Part shown: positions 8,669-17,352 of the stretch, piece by piece
Position numbering within the stretch: the first letter of the stretch is position 1
How the letters are laid out: each line of letters begins with the position of its first letter
DNA from: Micromonospora sp. MP36
GTDB lineage: Bacteria; Actinomycetota; Actinomycetes; Mycobacteriales; Micromonosporaceae
Assembly (NCBI RefSeq): GCF_008119785.1
Contig: NZ_VSFA01000026.1
Coordinates: forward strand, 1-64,000
Reading direction: 5' to 3'
DNA: 64,000 nt
Notes under the pieces: generated by a model
Told to the model about the DNA's origin: nothing
Databases searched by the model: none
What the model saw: the letters and a program-made list of their open reading frames with translations, nothing else
Position numbers and translations under genes: made by a program

Positions 8669-9847
8669 ATGCGATCAGCACTCGCGGCGAGGACCCCCCG
8701 ATGGCGCTACCTGACCGCCGCGCTCGCGGCCGCGACAGCTGTCGTGACGGCGGCTGCGCCCGCCCAAGCCGACGCTCCCAGATACGTGGCGGCGGCCCCG
8801 GTGGAGGCGCTGCACGGCGACCTGTCCACGGTCAGCCCCGCGGTGCGCACCACCTACCCGGGCGACCCGTTGCAAGCCGCCGACTACCTCAAACCGATGG
8901 GCCCGCTCGGCCACTACGGGCTGGTCGGCCCCTGGGGGCCACTCGGAGTCGCCGGTCCCGTCGGCAACACCGTCTGGAATCCGTCCACGTGGATCACCGG
9001 CACGTGCTGGGACGACTGGGCCAGCATGCTCGGCTGGCACAACGGGCCGATGAGCGACTGGGGACCGCTCGGCCCCACCGGCCCGCTCTCCCCGCACGCA
9101 TACGCTGAGACGCTGCCCGCCCTCGGCGACTTCAGCAAGCAACTTCAGGCCGGGGGTGTCTGGGGTGTGCTGGGGCCCGTCGGACCGCTGGGCCCGCTCG
9201 GCCCGTTGGGCCCGCTCGGCCCGACCGGCGCGCACGGGTTCCGCCGGACCTCCGACGGGGCGTACGTCGACAGCGGCGGGAACGTACGCCGCGCCGTGGA
9301 TGTGCCGTACGGCTCCGCCACCCGCCGCTACGAGCTGTACGAGCTCTACCGCGACGAGTACGCCCGGACCCTCGGGTACGGCAACGACACCTCGTTCTTG
9401 GTCGAGCGGAGCTACCTGGCGCCGGGCGGCAGCGTCGAATACCGGTTCACCTCCACCAGCACCCAGTGGGTCACTGTCAACATCGTCCCGATGTGGATGC
9501 GCTACGACCTCGCGACGCTGTCCGGCTACGTGGCCACCGCCGCGAGCAACCAGCTGAACTACCCGACCGGCGCGGCCCGTGGCAGCGCCCTGGTCGACGA
9601 CTTCGACCTCCAGTTGACCGACGACACCGGGCGGGTGCTCGCCACGTCCGATTCCGTCGAACTGGCCGACACGATCCAGGTCCAGGTCGCCGCCGGCACC
9701 CGGCTCACGCTGCGCGTCACCTACTACCAGCGCGGCTCGTACGTCGGCTACCACGACGGCTACCGACTGTTCGTCACCGGCTCCACGCCCTACCTCACCG
9801 GTACCGACATCACCGGAGCCCACCAGCGCCCCGTCGGGACGGTGTGA
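8669..9847 (+). CDS. secreted collagen-like Gly-Pro-Xaa repeat protein
   Basis: This 392-residue protein starts at ATG 8669, with GAGGAG ~11 bases upstream. A Sec signal peptide ends near AAAPAQADA (about residue 35). Residues ~78-98 form seven Gly-Xaa-Yaa triplets (GPL GHY GLV GPW GPL GVA GPV), and residues ~163-189 form nine more (GVW GVL GPV GPL GPL GPL GPL GPT GAH). The C-terminal ~200 residues have a beta-sandwich look (SYLAPGGSVEYRFTSTSTQW, LQLTDDTGRVLATSDSVELA). The triplets may give a short collagen-type helix or a turn-rich linker. I do not recognise the C-terminal domain. It probably acts outside the cell or at the surface. Confidence 0.75.
   Translation: MRSALAARTPRWRYLTAALAAATAVVTAAAPAQADAPRYVAAAPVEALHGDLSTVSPAVRTTYPGDPLQAADYLKPMGPLGHYGLVGPWGPLGVAGPVGNTVWNPSTWITGTCWDDWASMLGWHNGPMSDWGPLGPTGPLSPHAYAETLPALGDFSKQLQAGGVWGVLGPVGPLGPLGPLGPLGPTGAHGFRRTSDGAYVDSGGNVRRAVDVPYGSATRRYELYELYRDEYARTLGYGNDTSFLVERSYLAPGGSVEYRFTSTSTQWVTVNIVPMWMRYDLATLSGYVATAASNQLNYPTGAARGSALVDDFDLQLTDDTGRVLATSDSVELADTIQVQVAAGTRLTLRVTYYQRGSYVGYHDGYRLFVTGSTPYLTGTDITGAHQRPVGTV
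9155..9235 (+). repeat. tandem 9-base repeat encoding Gly-Pro-Leu triplets
   Basis: Nine consecutive codon triplets inside the collagen-like gene; the core is near-identical copies of GGCCCGCTC with third-position changes (CTC, TTG, CTG). Such a tract is prone to copy-number change by slippage. Confidence 0.7.
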
Positions 9848-9942
9848 CCCACCGAGCGCCGTGCCAGGCGATGTGAGGAGCGACGCCGGATGATCATTGC
9901 CAGGAACGGCGGGCAGCCGGCATGCTGCCGGCCGGTCAGCAA

Positions 9943-10317
9943 CTAGCTGCCGCGCTCGGCCTCGCCCCGCTCGATGCAGAACTCGTTGCCCTCGGGATCG
10001 AGCAGAGTGACCCAGCCGCGCCCGTCGGCGGTGCGGTGGTCCTCGTAGATCTTCGCACCGAGGGCGACGATGCGCTCCACCTCGTCGTCGCGGGTCCGCT
10101 CGGTCGGCATCCAGTCGAAGTGAATCCGATTTTTCGCCGTCTTGCCCTCGGGCACCCGGATGAACAGGAGGCCGGGGACGGGTGAGGGCGCTTCGATGAG
10201 GACCTCGGCGTCGCCCGGCTCGTCCAGATCCGACACCGGCCATCCGGTGACCTCGCTCCAGAACGTCGCAAGCGCGTACGGCTCCGCGCAGTCGACGGTG
10301 ACATGGCGAAGGATCAT
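9943..10317 (-). CDS. VOC (glyoxalase/bleomycin-resistance-like) family protein
   Basis: This 124-residue protein begins MILRHVTVDCAEPYALATFW, the classic first beta-alpha unit of a VOC-fold protein. It continues with RIHFDWMPTER, a second HFD metal-site segment, and ends with WVTLLDPEGNEFCIERGE. Such proteins bind a metal or small molecule as paired beta-alpha-beta-beta-beta units, but this subgroup (glyoxalase-like domain) has no fixed substrate. The ATG at 10317 gives the standard length; upstream in-frame sequence to 10629 is antisense to the next gene and is not used. It is divergent from the MmcQ/YjbR-family gene. Confidence 0.82.
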   Translation of the reverse strand: MILRHVTVDCAEPYALATFWSEVTGWPVSDLDEPGDAEVLIEAPSPVPGLLFIRVPEGKTAKNRIHFDWMPTERTRDDEVERIVALGAKIYEDHRTADGRGWVTLLDPEGNEFCIERGEAERGS

Positions 10318-10374
10318 GGCGCTAACCATAGTCTCGTAGGCTGAAGCACCCGATCCGACCGTCCGGGAGGCGAC

Positions 10375-10764
10375 GTGGCCATGGATGACGAACGCCTGCT
10401 GGACGAGATCCGCCAGATCTGCTCGGCCTTCCCGGAGGTGACCGAACGCCCCAGCCACGGCGCGCCGACCTGGTTCATCCGCGACAAGAAGTCCTTCGTC
10501 ATGCTGTGGCCCGACGGGCACCATGACAACGACTTCCCCCACCTGTGGTGCGCCGCGCCACCCGGCGCCCAGCAGGAACTCATGGCCGCCAACCCGCGGG
10601 TCTATTTCCGGCCGCCCTACGTGGGGCACCGTGGCTGGATCGGGGTGCGGCTGGACCAGGACCTGGACCGGGCCGAGGTGGCGGAGGCGTGCGAGGAGGC
10701 GTACCGGGCGGTAGCGCCCAAGCGGCTGCTCGCCGAACTGGACAGCCGCCCGTCGACGCGCTAG
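10375..10764 (+). CDS. MmcQ/YjbR-family protein (first copy)
   Basis: This 129-residue small cytoplasmic protein has YjbR-fold signatures: an N-terminal helix ending in ICSAFPEVTERPSHGAPTWF, the strand FVMLWPDGHH, YFRPPYVGHRGWIGVRLD and the final helix VAEACEEAYRAVAPKRLLAE. These proteins have a double-wing DNA-binding-like fold of unknown role. The start may be GTG 10375 or ATG 10381. It is divergent from the VOC gene, and a more distant relative lies at 12423-12875. Confidence 0.8.
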   Translation: MAMDDERLLDEIRQICSAFPEVTERPSHGAPTWFIRDKKSFVMLWPDGHHDNDFPHLWCAAPPGAQQELMAANPRVYFRPPYVGHRGWIGVRLDQDLDRAEVAEACEEAYRAVAPKRLLAELDSRPSTR

Positions 10765-10816
10765 CCCGGGCGCGCCACGTCAGCGCGGCCCGGACGCGAC
10801 ATGTGCCTGCCGGGGT

Positions 10817-11698
10817 TCACCCGGCGATGAGGGCGCGAACAGCGGCGGTGACCTCATCGGGACGCTCTTCCGGGAGAAAGTGCCCGCAGGGCAGGACGTG
10901 GGTGCGCAGGTCGGACGCCCAACGTGCCCACACCTGCTGGGGGTCGAACGGCAGCACGGTGTCGCCGGGATCCTGCCACATCGCCAGGACCGGCATCGTC
11001 AGCCGGCGGCCCGCGTCGCGGTCGGTCCGGTCGTGCTCGGTGTCGACGAACGCGCTGGCGCGGTAGTCCTGACAGATGGCGTGGATCGCTCGTGGCGTGC
11101 GGGCCGCGGCCAGGTAGGCGGACCGGATGTCGGCGGGGAACGCGTCCGGCGTGGCCGTCCAGGTGTCCAGGAAGTGCCCGAAGAACGTGTCCGGGTCGGC
11201 GGTGATCATCCGCTCGGGCAGGTCGGATGGCTGGGCGAGGAGGTACAGGTGGAACGCGAACACCCCGCCGGCGCCATGGAGCGCGGCCCAGTTGTCGACC
11301 GTGGGGATCACGTCCAACACCGCGAGATGCTTGATGACCTCGGGGTGGTCGAGTGCCGCCCGGAAGGCGACCAGGGCTCCCCGGTCGTGGCCGACGACGC
11401 TGAACTGTTCGTGACCGAGGGAGCGCATCATCGCGACCATCGTCTCGGCCGTGGCCCGCTTGGCGTAGTCGGCGGGGCTGTCGCCTCCGGCGGGCGGGTC
11501 GCTGGCACCGTAGCCGGGCAGGTCGGCGCAGACCACCCGGAAGTCCTCCGCCAGCGACGCGGCCACCTGCCGCCATGCCAGATGGGTCTGCGGAAAGCCG
11601 TGGAGCAGCAGCACCGGATGCCCGGCACCGCCATGCACGACGTGCACACCCGCCCCGTTCACCGGCACCGTCTGCTCGATCAGACCAGGGATGCTCAT
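10817..11698 (-). CDS. alpha/beta hydrolase (epoxide hydrolase/haloacetate dehalogenase type)
   Basis: This 293-residue cytoplasmic hydrolase has the oxyanion motif LLLHGFPQTHLAWRQVA near residue 35, the nucleophile elbow VVGHDRGA (Asp nucleophile) near residue 105, and a closing LPCGHFLPEE segment carrying the catalytic His. An Asp nucleophile together with HGFPQTH is typical of haloacetate dehalogenases and epoxide hydrolases rather than lipases. It is divergently transcribed from a TetR regulator over a 36-bp palindrome next to its own start codon, so it is the probable target of that regulator. The substrate is unknown, plausibly a xenobiotic or reactive ester/epoxide. Confidence 0.87.
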   Translation of the reverse strand: MSIPGLIEQTVPVNGAGVHVVHGGAGHPVLLLHGFPQTHLAWRQVAASLAEDFRVVCADLPGYGASDPPAGGDSPADYAKRATAETMVAMMRSLGHEQFSVVGHDRGALVAFRAALDHPEVIKHLAVLDVIPTVDNWAALHGAGGVFAFHLYLLAQPSDLPERMITADPDTFFGHFLDTWTATPDAFPADIRSAYLAAARTPRAIHAICQDYRASAFVDTEHDRTDRDAGRRLTMPVLAMWQDPGDTVLPFDPQQVWARWASDLRTHVLPCGHFLPEERPDEVTAAVRALIAG

Positions 11699-11712
11699 TG
11701 CCCGCCCTTCAG

Positions 11713-11748
11713 CTGTACGGCGTCCAATTCGTATTGGACACCGTACAG
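11713..11748. promoter_or_regulatory. TetR-type palindromic operator between hydrolase and regulator genes
   Basis: A 36-bp near-perfect inverted repeat has outer arms CTGTACGG / CCGTACAG and inner arms GTCCAAT / ATTGGAC around a 4-base centre TCGT. It sits 14 bases upstream of the hydrolase ATG and 2-8 bases before the regulator's GTG codons, so binding would block both genes. The size and symmetry suit a TetR dimer pair. Confidence 0.8.
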
Positions 11749-11756
11749 TAGTGGTC

Positions 11757-12365
11757 GTGGAACGTGGACGCACTCCTGGCCACCGAGCCGGTCTCACCCG
11801 TACGGCGGTGCTCGGCGCGGCCCGCGAGCTGGTGACCGAACGCGGCTTGGCGGCCTTGACGATGCGCACGTTGGCCAGCCGGCTCGACGTCGCCCCGAAC
11901 GCCCTCTACAGCCACGTGGCGAACAAGACCGCCTTGATCGACTACCTGCTCGACGACGTGCTCGCTGACGTCGAGGTGCCCGCAGCCGACATCGACGACC
12001 CGGTCGCCGGTCTGCACCAGCTCATGGCCTCGACCTACACCGTGCTCCTGACCCACCCCGACCTCGTGCCGCACTACCTGAGCTGTCAGGGCGCTCACGG
12101 CCCCAACGCACATCGCCTCGGGGACATCACGACCGCACTCCTGCGTCGGGCGGACGTCTCCGAACCGGCCGCATCCGAGGCACTTCGAGTTCTGATCGTC
12201 TACACGATCGGCTTCGCCGCGTTCACGAGTCGCCTGCCACCGGGAACCGGCACCGAGCACCAGCCGAGCGCCGCGGAGATGCTCGACAACTTCAACCACG
12301 GCCTGGGCTGGCTTCTCACCGGCATTCAGCAAGGCCGACCCGCACCCGGCCAGGCGCCAGCCTGA
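11757..12365 (+). CDS. TetR-family transcriptional regulator
   Basis: About 202 residues. The N-terminal helix-turn-helix region is RTAVLGAARELVTERGLAAL followed by LASRLDVAPNALYSHVANK, a normal TetR DNA-binding domain. The C-terminal ligand domain includes a conserved TYTVLLTHPDLVPHYL segment of the TetR_C tetracycline-repressor-like type. GTG 11751 and GTG 11757 are both in frame just after the operator; no Shine-Dalgarno fits either, so a leaderless mRNA is possible. An earlier ATG (11691) lies beyond the operator and is unlikely. It probably represses itself and the divergent hydrolase. Confidence 0.85.
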   Translation: MERGRTPGHRAGLTRTAVLGAARELVTERGLAALTMRTLASRLDVAPNALYSHVANKTALIDYLLDDVLADVEVPAADIDDPVAGLHQLMASTYTVLLTHPDLVPHYLSCQGAHGPNAHRLGDITTALLRRADVSEPAASEALRVLIVYTIGFAAFTSRLPPGTGTEHQPSAAEMLDNFNHGLGWLLTGIQQGRPAPGQAPA

Positions 12366-12422
12366 GTCCCCGGCGAGTCAGCGCGGCGACAGCCGGCGGA
12401 AATGTCGGAGGGTCGGGCTAGC

Positions 12423-12875
12423 GTGTCGTCCGTGACCAGCCCTGGAGACGTACCGCCCGAACTTCTCGACCGGCTGCGGCCCATCTGCCTCGGGCTGCCG
12501 GAGACCTACGAGGAGCCGGCCTGGGTCGGCGTCCGCTGGCGCATCCGCACGCGGACCTTCGCCCACGTGCTCACCGTCGACCCCGACCATCAGATGGCGT
12601 ACGCCCGCGCGGCCGGCACCGACGAGCCCGTCTGCGTCCTGATCTTCCGGTCGCCGGTGGACGAGGTGCACGCGCTCGTCGCCCACGGCGATCCGTTCTT
12701 CAAGCCCGACTGGGGCGCTGACGTTCTCGGCATGGTCGTCGACGGAGAGACCGACTGGGACGAGGTCGGCGAGCTGCTCACCGAGAGCTACTGCCTGCTG
12801 GCGCCCAAGAAACTGGCGGCGCGGGTCGCCGTCCCGGCCGCACAGCCCGGCCCCGGCCGCCCCGCTCGCGCCTGA
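12423..12875 (+). CDS. MmcQ/YjbR-family protein (second copy)
   Basis: About 150 residues. The YjbR-like segments are ICLGLPETYEEPAWVGVRWR, FAHVLTVDPDHQMAYARAAG, HGDPFFKPDWGADVLGMVVD and ELLTESYCLLAPKKLAARVA. The C-terminal tail is Pro/Ala-rich and probably unstructured. GTG 12423 is 10 bases after GGAGGG; ATG 12402 would precede that ribosome site, and GTG 12432 is a further option. The function is unknown. It is only distantly similar to the copy at 10375-10764 and may be cotranscribed downstream of the TetR gene (57-base gap). Confidence 0.75.
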   Translation: MSSVTSPGDVPPELLDRLRPICLGLPETYEEPAWVGVRWRIRTRTFAHVLTVDPDHQMAYARAAGTDEPVCVLIFRSPVDEVHALVAHGDPFFKPDWGADVLGMVVDGETDWDEVGELLTESYCLLAPKKLAARVAVPAAQPGPGRPARA

Positions 12876-13062
12876 CGAGTCGCCCAGGAAGGAGCCGGTG
12901 CGGTGCGCTCTGCCCCGCCGCGCCGAAGCCACTCGTCGCGCGACAGCGGCCGGTCACCGCTCCCGCCTGCTCGCCGACCGCTCGTCCGCAGCGAATCGCT
13001 TCGCCCCGTGTCATCGACAGGGAACGATCGGGTTCGACCTGTCACGGTCAGGAGGAGGAGTG

Positions 13063-14073
13063 ATGAGTAGACCATTCGCCCTCGGCATCGCCGTCGCGGC
13101 CGGGCTCGCGTTGGCCGGACTGTCCGCGCCGGCGACCCCGGCCGCCGCATCCGCACCCGCCCAGGCCTCTGACGGCGCGTACGTGTCACAGGAGACGATC
13201 GCCGGCCCGCGCCTGGTCGATCTCACGATCCAGTCGCCGGCGCTCGGCCGGGCCGCCAACGTACGCCTGCTGACGCCGGACGGGTGGGAGCAGCGGGCGC
13301 GCGGGGACCACTGGCCCGTGCTCTACCTGCTGCACGGCTGCTGCGACTCGTACGTCAGCTGGACCCGCTCCACCGACGTCGCCAGCATCCCGGAGCTCAG
13401 GGACGTGCTGGTCGTCATGCCGGAAGCCGGCGCCGCCGGCTGGTACAGCGACTGGTGGAACGGCGGCCGCGGCGGCGCCCCGGCCTGGGAGACGTTCCAC
13501 CTGAGCGAGGTACGCCAGATCATCGAGCGCGGCTACGGCGCGGGCCCGAAGCGGGTGGTGGCGGGCCTGTCGATGGGCGGCTTCGGGGCGATGTCGTACG
13601 CGGCCCGTAACCCGGGGATGTTCCGGGCGGCGGCGTCCTTCAGCGGGGTGGTGCATCCGCTGCGGGACGCGTCGTACTGGTTGCCGTTCTTCGGGCGCAC
13701 CGGGTTGGACCCGTACGCGCTCTGGGGCGATCCGGTGGCGCAGCGGGACGTCTGGCAGGACCACGACCCGTACTACCTGGTCAAGCGGCTGCGGCACACG
13801 GCGCTGTTCGTGGCCACCGGTGACGGCACCGCGGGCGGGCCGTTCGACGCGCCGGGCCGGACCGACAGCCTGGAGGCGCTGATCCACCAGGAGAACGTCG
13901 ACTTCGTCGAGCAGCTACGCGAGCAGGGTGTCTCCGTGACGACCGACTTCTACGGCCCGGGCAGCCACAGCTGGCCGTACTGGCAGCGGGAGCTGCACCG
14001 GTCGCTTCCGATGCTGCTCGACGCGCTGGAGACGGGGCGCGGCGTGGCGACCCACGCCTTCGAGCGCCCCTGA
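13063..14073 (+). CDS. secreted Ag85/esterase D-type esterase
   Basis: This 336-residue protein starts at ATG 13063 after GGAGGAGGAG. A Sec signal ends around AAASAPAQA (about residue 35). The alpha/beta-hydrolase core shows VLYLLHGCCDSYVSWTRSTD, then VVMPEAGAAGWYSDWW (an Ag85-like Tyr-Trp-rich loop), the nucleophile elbow VAGLSMGGFGA with Ser170, and the late His in FYGPGSHSWPYW. This family includes mycolyltransferases and S-formylglutathione hydrolase-like esterases. In a non-mycolate actinomycete a secreted acyl esterase is more likely. It ends in a strong hairpin shared with the convergent metalloprotease gene. Confidence 0.85.
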   Translation: MSRPFALGIAVAAGLALAGLSAPATPAAASAPAQASDGAYVSQETIAGPRLVDLTIQSPALGRAANVRLLTPDGWEQRARGDHWPVLYLLHGCCDSYVSWTRSTDVASIPELRDVLVVMPEAGAAGWYSDWWNGGRGGAPAWETFHLSEVRQIIERGYGAGPKRVVAGLSMGGFGAMSYAARNPGMFRAAASFSGVVHPLRDASYWLPFFGRTGLDPYALWGDPVAQRDVWQDHDPYYLVKRLRHTALFVATGDGTAGGPFDAPGRTDSLEALIHQENVDFVEQLREQGVSVTTDFYGPGSHSWPYWQRELHRSLPMLLDALETGRGVATHAFERP

Positions 14074-14087
14074 GGTCGGTGCACAGG

Positions 14088-14124
14088 CCGGAGGGAGCGT
14101 CCCGACCAGGGACGCTCCCTCCGG
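14088..14124. terminator. two-way hairpin terminator
   Basis: A perfect 16-bp stem (CCGGAGGGAGCGTCCC and its complement) has loop GACCA and is followed by TTTCGG. It lies between the convergent esterase and M36 protease genes and could stop transcription from both sides. Confidence 0.8.
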
Positions 14125-14143
14125 TTTCGGGGGTGCTACCGGT

Positions 14144-16966
14144 TCAGCTGGTGAACTTGAAGTAGGCGCGGTACTGGAATCCGTTGTCGAGGGTCAGGAC
14201 GAACTCGCGGCACGTGCCGGCCCAGGCGGGGTCGGTCTTCCACGGGTAGTTGTACTGACCGGGCGTGCTGACCGACATCGAGGATCCGCCGGGGTTGCGG
14301 GCCGCGACCGGGGTCGGCCGCGGGGTGGTCGCCCCGCCGGGGTTGACGGTCTTGAGGGTGTCGCAGTCGACCAGCCGCGAGTACGGCGACCCGGAGGCGA
14401 GGATGTCCAGCCCGCGGTCGGCGGCGAGCTTGAACTTCATCGGCACCGCGTCACCGGCGATCACGGTGTTCAGCGCCGGCTGCGCCGAGCGGCCGACGAA
14501 GTCACCCCGGCAGGACGGGTGGGTGTCGAACGCCTCGGTGTTGTCGTCCCGGGCGGTCGTGCCCTGCACGGCGCTGTAGCCCAGACCACGACGGGCGAAC
14601 GAACCCCAGATGATGCAGGCGTTCTCCCCGCCGGTGAGGGCGGCGTCGGCGGCGATGATCGCGTTGCGGGCGGTCACGAAGCCCGGGCCGCAACCCTGTA
14701 GCTTCAGCCCGTCGATGACCAGCTGCAGGGCGAGGTTGTTGCCGCCGGTGTTCCACGATTCGTAGATGTTCGGGTTGAACCCGTGCCGGTCGATCAGGTT
14801 CCACATCATGTCCCACAGCACGGAGGTCCAGCCGTGGCCGATGCCGTGCGGGGCGGCGAGGGAGGTGCCGTTGAGCCAGCCGCCGGTCTTGATGCTGTCG
14901 TAGGTGAACGGCTGGATGTCCATGTTCCGCGAGTACGGGCGCGGGCGGATGCCGCCGCCGTGCCGGTCGTCCTGGAACAGCACGTACGGGCCCATGCCGC
15001 GCTGCCCGTCGGCGGTGTCGAACTTGGGGTCGAGCAGCAGGGTGAGCGCGACGTAGTCGCTCCAGCCCTCACCCATCTGCTCCTGCCCGGTGAGGCAGTT
15101 GACGGTCGGGCCGCCGGTGAGCCGGTTCGAGATGCCGTGGGTGTACTCGTGGATGATGACACCGGCGTCGAGGTCGCCGTCCCGGATGCCGGGGTGGTTC
15201 GGGTGTTTACGCACCGAGCCGGTGGCGGTGCCGCCGGCGATGGCGGCCTTGATGGTGGCCCCGTCGGTCTGGGTCACGGCGACCGCCGGGATGGTGACCG
15301 GCGCCGTGGTCATGGACCCGGTGAGCACCGGCGCGGAGCCGGTCGCGTTGTGGGCGACGACGAGGGCCTTGGCGCCGGCGGCCTGGGCGACCTGGGCGCG
15401 CTGCAGGTAGGTGCAGGCGGTGGTGCCACCGTCGACCACGCTGATCCAGCCGCCGGAGGGCAGCGTGGCGGGGTACGCGGCCGCGGTGCAGCCGGTGCCG
15501 GCGTAGACGAACTGGTGTCCGGCCAGGCCGGCCGCGGTGGGCGCCGGGGTGAACCGCGACCACGACGCGTCGAACGAGCCGACACCGTCCACGACGACCT
15601 GGTTGGGGCTGCCGAACTGGGTGCCCGGCCACAGGTACATCTGCATCCGCGGCGTGCCCACGCCGTCAACCGCCGGCGTGGAGAAGTTCGCGTTGTTGGT
15701 GCCGCCGCCGTCGGCCGCCTCGGCGCGGACGTAGTCGGTGCCCGCACCGCCCCGGCCGTAGTTGTTGGCCTGGAAGTTGCCGGACGCCTCGTCGAAGCCG
15801 TACTGGTAGGTGACGTCGTGGATAATGTTGTTCCAGTAGAAGAGGTTGGCGGTCGCCGCGTCCCGGTAGTTCTGCGCGTGCTCGCCCAGGTCCAGCGGGA
15901 AGTCGAAGTTCAGGTTCGCTCCGCCGTCCGGGCTGCTGCCGAGGTCGGCGGCGTTGTTGTTGTCCTGGTCCTGGTAGGCGTGGACGTTGTTGCCCTGGGT
16001 GATGGTGTGCTCGGCGCCCGGGGCGCCGTCGGTGTCGTGCCAGCCGTGCGGCGACGCGGTTCCATCCGCCGGGTTGGTGACCAGGGTCCGGGGGCCGTCG
16101 TTCGGGCTCTCCTTGGGGGCGTTGAACACCCGGTAGCTCGACCCGTCCTGGACCGGGTTCGGCGTGCTGGGGTTCGCGTCCTGGAGCTGGGGCTTCGAGG
16201 TCGCGGTGCGGCCGAGGTTGCTGGCGATCTCTTCCGCGTTCTCGTGGGTGGTCCAGTCGTCGGCGTTGAGCAGTTTGCCGGTCTGGGCGTCGATGCTGGC
16301 GTTCCACAGGTGGGTGTCGGAGGAGTCGTCGATGACCAACTGCCACGCCAGGCGCAGCCCGTCATCGGTGGGCTGCCAACCCAGCTTCGCCGGGATCGGC
16401 TGATCCGAGATCCCACTACCGGACACCACCGTGCGCTGCGCCGCGCCGGCGCTGCGGCTCATCACCTTCGGACTGGCCGGCTCCGCCAACTCCAACGCGT
16501 CCGCGGCGGCCTGCACCGCCTCCACCGCGTCCAACGACGCCGCGCCGGCGGCCTTGTCCGACAGGCCGGACACCAGACTGTCACCGACGAAGACGACACT
16601 GCCGTCCCGGGCGACGCTCACCGTCGCCGTCGCCCCGAACACGTCCAAATCCTGGTACCGCTGCGCCAGGTTCACATGCGTGACCCCGTTGTGGCGACTC
16701 GTGTAACTCGACGCCACCGCCAGATCGGACAGATCGGCGGCGGCCACACCGTAGTCGCCCGGATGCGCCCGCAGATAGGACAGCGCGATGTCGTTCGGTG
16801 CGCCCTCGTTCGGGCCGGTCAGGAAGATCGGATTCCTCGGACCGGCCCCATCAGGCTCAGCCCAAGCCGGTCCCGAAGCCAACGTCGTCACCGACGCGAC
16901 CAGAGTCGTGGACAGCAACAACGCAGCGCTGCGACGACCACGGGACGGACGCGAATGCACAGGCAC
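14144..16966 (-). CDS. secreted M36 (fungalysin) family metalloprotease with PA domain
   Basis: 940 residues from GTG 16966, which has AAAGGAG 5 bases upstream. The order is: a signal peptide ending near GPAWAEP; an FTP-like propeptide (HVNLAQRYQDLDVFGATATV); the catalytic domain with NLFYWNNIIHDVTYQYGFDE; an inserted PA domain (about residues 500-590, AKALVVAHNATG); the zinc site HEYTH at 606-610 with third ligand E633 in EGWSDY; and a C-terminal beta domain (GDAVPMKFKLAADRGLDIL) common in Micromonosporaceae exoenzymes. It should be an extracellular endopeptidase processed by removal of the propeptide. It is monocistronic and divergent from the LVIVD gene. Confidence 0.92.
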   Translation of the reverse strand: MPVHSRPSRGRRSAALLLSTTLVASVTTLASGPAWAEPDGAGPRNPIFLTGPNEGAPNDIALSYLRAHPGDYGVAAADLSDLAVASSYTSRHNGVTHVNLAQRYQDLDVFGATATVSVARDGSVVFVGDSLVSGLSDKAAGAASLDAVEAVQAAADALELAEPASPKVMSRSAGAAQRTVVSGSGISDQPIPAKLGWQPTDDGLRLAWQLVIDDSSDTHLWNASIDAQTGKLLNADDWTTHENAEEIASNLGRTATSKPQLQDANPSTPNPVQDGSSYRVFNAPKESPNDGPRTLVTNPADGTASPHGWHDTDGAPGAEHTITQGNNVHAYQDQDNNNAADLGSSPDGGANLNFDFPLDLGEHAQNYRDAATANLFYWNNIIHDVTYQYGFDEASGNFQANNYGRGGAGTDYVRAEAADGGGTNNANFSTPAVDGVGTPRMQMYLWPGTQFGSPNQVVVDGVGSFDASWSRFTPAPTAAGLAGHQFVYAGTGCTAAAYPATLPSGGWISVVDGGTTACTYLQRAQVAQAAGAKALVVAHNATGSAPVLTGSMTTAPVTIPAVAVTQTDGATIKAAIAGGTATGSVRKHPNHPGIRDGDLDAGVIIHEYTHGISNRLTGGPTVNCLTGQEQMGEGWSDYVALTLLLDPKFDTADGQRGMGPYVLFQDDRHGGGIRPRPYSRNMDIQPFTYDSIKTGGWLNGTSLAAPHGIGHGWTSVLWDMMWNLIDRHGFNPNIYESWNTGGNNLALQLVIDGLKLQGCGPGFVTARNAIIAADAALTGGENACIIWGSFARRGLGYSAVQGTTARDDNTEAFDTHPSCRGDFVGRSAQPALNTVIAGDAVPMKFKLAADRGLDILASGSPYSRLVDCDTLKTVNPGGATTPRPTPVAARNPGGSSMSVSTPGQYNYPWKTDPAWAGTCREFVLTLDNGFQYRAYFKFTS

Positions 16967-17352
16967 CGTAGCTCCTTTCGGGGGTTGGAAAAGACAGCAC
17001 GGAGCACCGATCCACCACCGCCACCCGGGCGGCCCGCCGCGCCCATCCACGGCACCCGCCCGACAGTCACGTTCAGTAACCAAACCCGTGCGAGGTGAAT
17101 CGCATCGACGCTACGGTGCCCTCCACAGGCCGATCATCCGACGACTGGCGAAAGATTGGACCGGCAGGTCCTACGCCTGTCGTGACCTGCAGGATCACGC
17201 GGAGATAAAGAGTCCAAGTTGCCTTCGCAAATATGTGCATACCTCGCGCGGCCTTCTTGACCAACGACCGATCGCCGGTACGGTCCTTACTCACACGACG
17301 CGTCCTTCCACCATTCGGACCTCGCGTCAGTCCTTCGATCGGAAGGCGGCAC

